A stretch of 64,000 nucleotides of DNA from Mucilaginibacter rubeus (lineage in GTDB: Bacteria; Bacteroidota; Bacteroidia; Sphingobacteriales; Sphingobacteriaceae), in contig NZ_CP043450.1 of NCBI RefSeq assembly GCF_003286415.2, forward strand, positions 124,001 through 188,000, given 5' to 3'. Under the pieces are notes generated by a model. That model was given only the letters and a program-made list of their open reading frames with translations, did not search any database and was not told where the DNA came from. Positions 62,324 through 64,000 of this stretch are shown in pieces; positions within the stretch are counted from its first letter, which is position 1; the number at the start of each line of letters is the position of its first letter. A program made the position numbers and the translations under genes.

Positions 62324-63865
62324 TTAGTGATCACTAACAATAACAACAGGTCTGTTTTGTTTTTTACGGCTGATAACCAGGAACAGGAGCGGCATAGCCA
62401 GTAAGAATACCAGGCCAGAAAACAGGTAAGCATCCAGGTAGCTTAGCAGTGATGATTGCCTGTTGATGGTGCTGTCGATAACTGCTATGGCCTTGTTATG
62501 CGCGTCGAACGATGAGAAACCCCGGCTGCTGAAATAATTAGTTAACTTGGCTATCCTTGCCGTAGTTTGATCGTTAAAGATATTGATGTTCTGCAACAAG
62601 TCACTGCGGTGCAACCCGAAACGTTGGGCTACGTAAGTATTGATAACCGCTATACCGAAGGATCCGCCTAACTGCCTCATCATATTATTAAGGGCTGTAC
62701 CCTGTGGAATATCTTTAGGTTCAAGACCGGATACAGCCAAAGCGGTAAGCGGAACGGTTAATAACGCGATACCCATAGCCCTATAAATAAGCGGGCCAAC
62801 AAGGTCGCCGGGGGATGCCTCCAGATTCATGTGCGACATTTGCCAGGTAAATGAGATGAAGATAACGAAGCCCGCGGTGATAATAACCAGCGGTGATACG
62901 CCCTTCTTCAGCAGCGTTGCTGAAAACAACAAACCCACAATGGCCAGCACCGCGCCCGGTAATAAAATAAGGCCGGTAATGGTAGGCGGAAATAGTAACA
63001 CCCTTTGTGCAAGTACCGGTGTAAGGAATACGGATGTAAATAACCCAAAGCCGGTCACAAATGTAAGGATGGCGGCAACTGCCAGAGATTTACTTCGCAA
63101 TACACGCAAATCAATAACCGGGTTAGGGGTTGTCAATTCCCACCAGATAAATGTGCTTAACGAGATAACAGCTACAATAGTTAAAACGATAATGTAATTG
63201 GCAGAAAACCAATCGTCAGTTTCACCACGTTCCAGCACAGTTTGAAGCGATCCAATGCCTATGATCAGCAGGAGAATACCCCACCAATCTACACTTTTTA
63301 CTTTGGCTTTTATCTCAGGTTCGGTAACCAGCAATAAGCTTGATACGGTTACAGCGATACCGATAGGGATGTTAATGTAAAAGATCCATGGCCAGGTGTA
63401 ATGCTCGGTGATAAAACCACCAAGTGTAGGGCCAATTGTAGGGCCTAAAAACACGCCTACACCAAATAACGCGCTGGCTATGCTTACGCGCTCCTTACCA
63501 TAAACCTCAAATACAATGGCCTGCGATACTGATAGCAATGCACCGCCGCCAATGCCTTGCAAGAAGCGGAAGGCGACCAGCGTCCAGATATTTGAGGCCA
63601 GCCCGCACATAGCCGAAAAGAAGGTAAACGCGATGATGGAGCCGATATAATAATTGCGGCGACCGAGTTTTGTGGTCAAAAAGCTGGTCATGGGTATTAC
63701 TATAATGTTAGCTATGGCATAAGCCGTAATAACCCAGGAAGTATCTTCAAGCGTGGCGCCAAGGTTACCGCTCATGTGCGATAGGGCTACGTTTACTATT
63801 GAGGTATCTATCAGTTCCATGATAGCGGCGGCTATAACGGTTATGATAAGGATGCTTTTTTTCAT
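62324..63865 (-). CDS. DHA2-family (EmrB-like) multidrug efflux transporter
   Basis: A 513-residue inner-membrane drug:proton antiporter with 14 predicted helices. Signatures: ELIDTSIVNVALSHMSGNL with the motif D1 Asp in helix 1, TKLGRRNYYIGS after helix 2, RFLQGIGGGALLSVSQAI, GVFLGPTIGPTLGGFITEHYTWPWIFYINIPIGI (motif C), and a long loop typical of EmrB members. No membrane-fusion or TolC-type gene lies downstream, but the fragment at the window edge is placed where one could be. It begins 39 bp after a TetR-type operator. Confidence 0.93.
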   Translation of the reverse strand: MKKSILIITVIAAAIMELIDTSIVNVALSHMSGNLGATLEDTSWVITAYAIANIIVIPMTSFLTTKLGRRNYYIGSIIAFTFFSAMCGLASNIWTLVAFRFLQGIGGGALLSVSQAIVFEVYGKERVSIASALFGVGVFLGPTIGPTLGGFITEHYTWPWIFYINIPIGIAVTVSSLLLVTEPEIKAKVKSVDWWGILLLIIGIGSLQTVLERGETDDWFSANYIIVLTIVAVISLSTFIWWELTTPNPVIDLRVLRSKSLAVAAILTFVTGFGLFTSVFLTPVLAQRVLLFPPTITGLILLPGAVLAIVGLLFSATLLKKGVSPLVIITAGFVIFISFTWQMSHMNLEASPGDLVGPLIYRAMGIALLTVPLTALAVSGLEPKDIPQGTALNNMMRQLGGSFGIAVINTYVAQRFGLHRSDLLQNINIFNDQTTARIAKLTNYFSSRGFSSFDAHNKAIAVIDSTINRQSSLLSYLDAYLFSGLVFLLAMPLLFLVISRKKQNRPVVIVSDH

Positions 63866-63903
63866 TGGAGTATGAATTATGTACTAATAATCGTCCTAAA
63901 AAA

Positions 63904-63917
63904 ATACCAATCGGTAT
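63904..63917. promoter_or_regulatory. TetR-type operator (copy 2)
   Basis: ATACCAATCGGTAT, an inverted repeat with arms ATACC/GGTAT extended by A/T runs, 38 bp upstream of the efflux start. It shares the ATACCnnnnGGTAT consensus with the copy at 62303. Confidence 0.75.
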
Positions 63918-63927
63918 TTTTTTAGGG

Positions 63928-63958
63928 TAAAAAAATTAAGCCAGAGAATTATCTCTGG
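63928..63958 (-). terminator. Terminator downstream of the window-edge gene
   Basis: In the minus direction a perfect CCAGAGA-TAAT-TCTCTGG hairpin (63941-63958) is followed by CTTAATTTTTTT. It ends the minus-strand gene entering at 64000 and sits just upstream of the efflux promoter. Confidence 0.75.
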
Positions 63959-64000
63959 TGAAGGGCTTTCAGGGCTTCGGCTGGGTTTGACAGGAACAAG
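63949..64000 (-). CDS. C-terminus of an upstream gene (cut by window edge)
   Basis: The last 16 codons of a minus-strand frame read LFLSNPAEALKALHQR and stop at a TAA within 63949-63951. The stop falls inside the terminator hairpin, which supports a real gene end. The product is not recognisable from so little; a periplasmic efflux partner (HlyD- or TolC-type) is a guess from position only. Confidence 0.45.
   Translation of the reverse strand, partial: LFLSNPAEALKALHQR

Overview
The window looks like chromosomal DNA of a Bacteroidota member, most likely a Sphingobacteriaceae genus such as Mucilaginibacter or Pedobacter. The grounds are two SusC/SusD outer-membrane uptake pairs, an ECF sigma/FecR couple feeding an STN-type SusC, LytS/LytTR signalling, DUF4959/DUF4998/DUF5107 accessory proteins, weak Shine-Dalgarno signals and a TAnnTTT-type -7 promoter element. 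The genus is inferred from protein style, not from a database search. I see no phage, transposase, integrase, CRISPR array or rRNA. One tRNA-Arg is present.

Layout. 0-6.8 kb: a minus-strand glycan-uptake unit (ECF sigma, FecR, STN-SusC, SusD and the start of a further exported protein). 7.3-10.7 kb: a DUF1684 protein, then a minus-strand set of AraC regulator, RclC-like DUF417 protein, AhpD-like protein and NTF2-like protein. 11-14.8 kb: a PLP enzyme and an acetyltransferase divergent from a MocR-type regulator, then DUF1801. 14.8-19.6 kb: LytTR regulator and LytS-type kinase divergent from an outer-membrane barrel receptor. 20-40 kb: the centrepiece, an alpha-galactoside utilisation locus in two plus-strand operons (SusC, SusD and two discoidin-type lipoproteins; then mutarotase, GH97, sugar porter, DUF5107-TPR and GH36) with an AraC-type regulator between them. 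40-47 kb: a PuuE-like hydrolase with DoxX and a divergent AraC regulator, tRNA-Arg, a small Cys-rich protein, an amidohydrolase and catalase-peroxidase. 47.5-52 kb: a DUF4198-like secreted protein, an SDR/HxlR divergent pair and a siderophore receptor. 52-64 kb: a sialate O-acetylesterase, many small stress or housekeeping genes with their regulators, and a TetR-controlled drug efflux pump.

The most striking observation is that the two operons of the alpha-galactoside locus, 10 kb apart, begin with nearly superimposable promoters: two TATCCAT half-sites 21 bp apart, a 22-bp spacer, a TAGRTTTAC -7 element, then an identical 12-mer. One of them lies directly upstream of the AraC gene. This defines a likely operator and a two-operon regulon from sequence alone. 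Candidate operators are also visible for HxlR (six GTAAC/GTTAC units in 48 bp), TetR (two matching palindromes) and an iron regulator (23-bp palindrome before the siderophore receptor).

Intergenic regions carry at least eight families of imperfect palindromic repeats. In two families, copies differ by paired changes in opposite arms, which suggests that the folded structure is maintained. A 685-bp gap upstream of katG may hold an unannotated small RNA.
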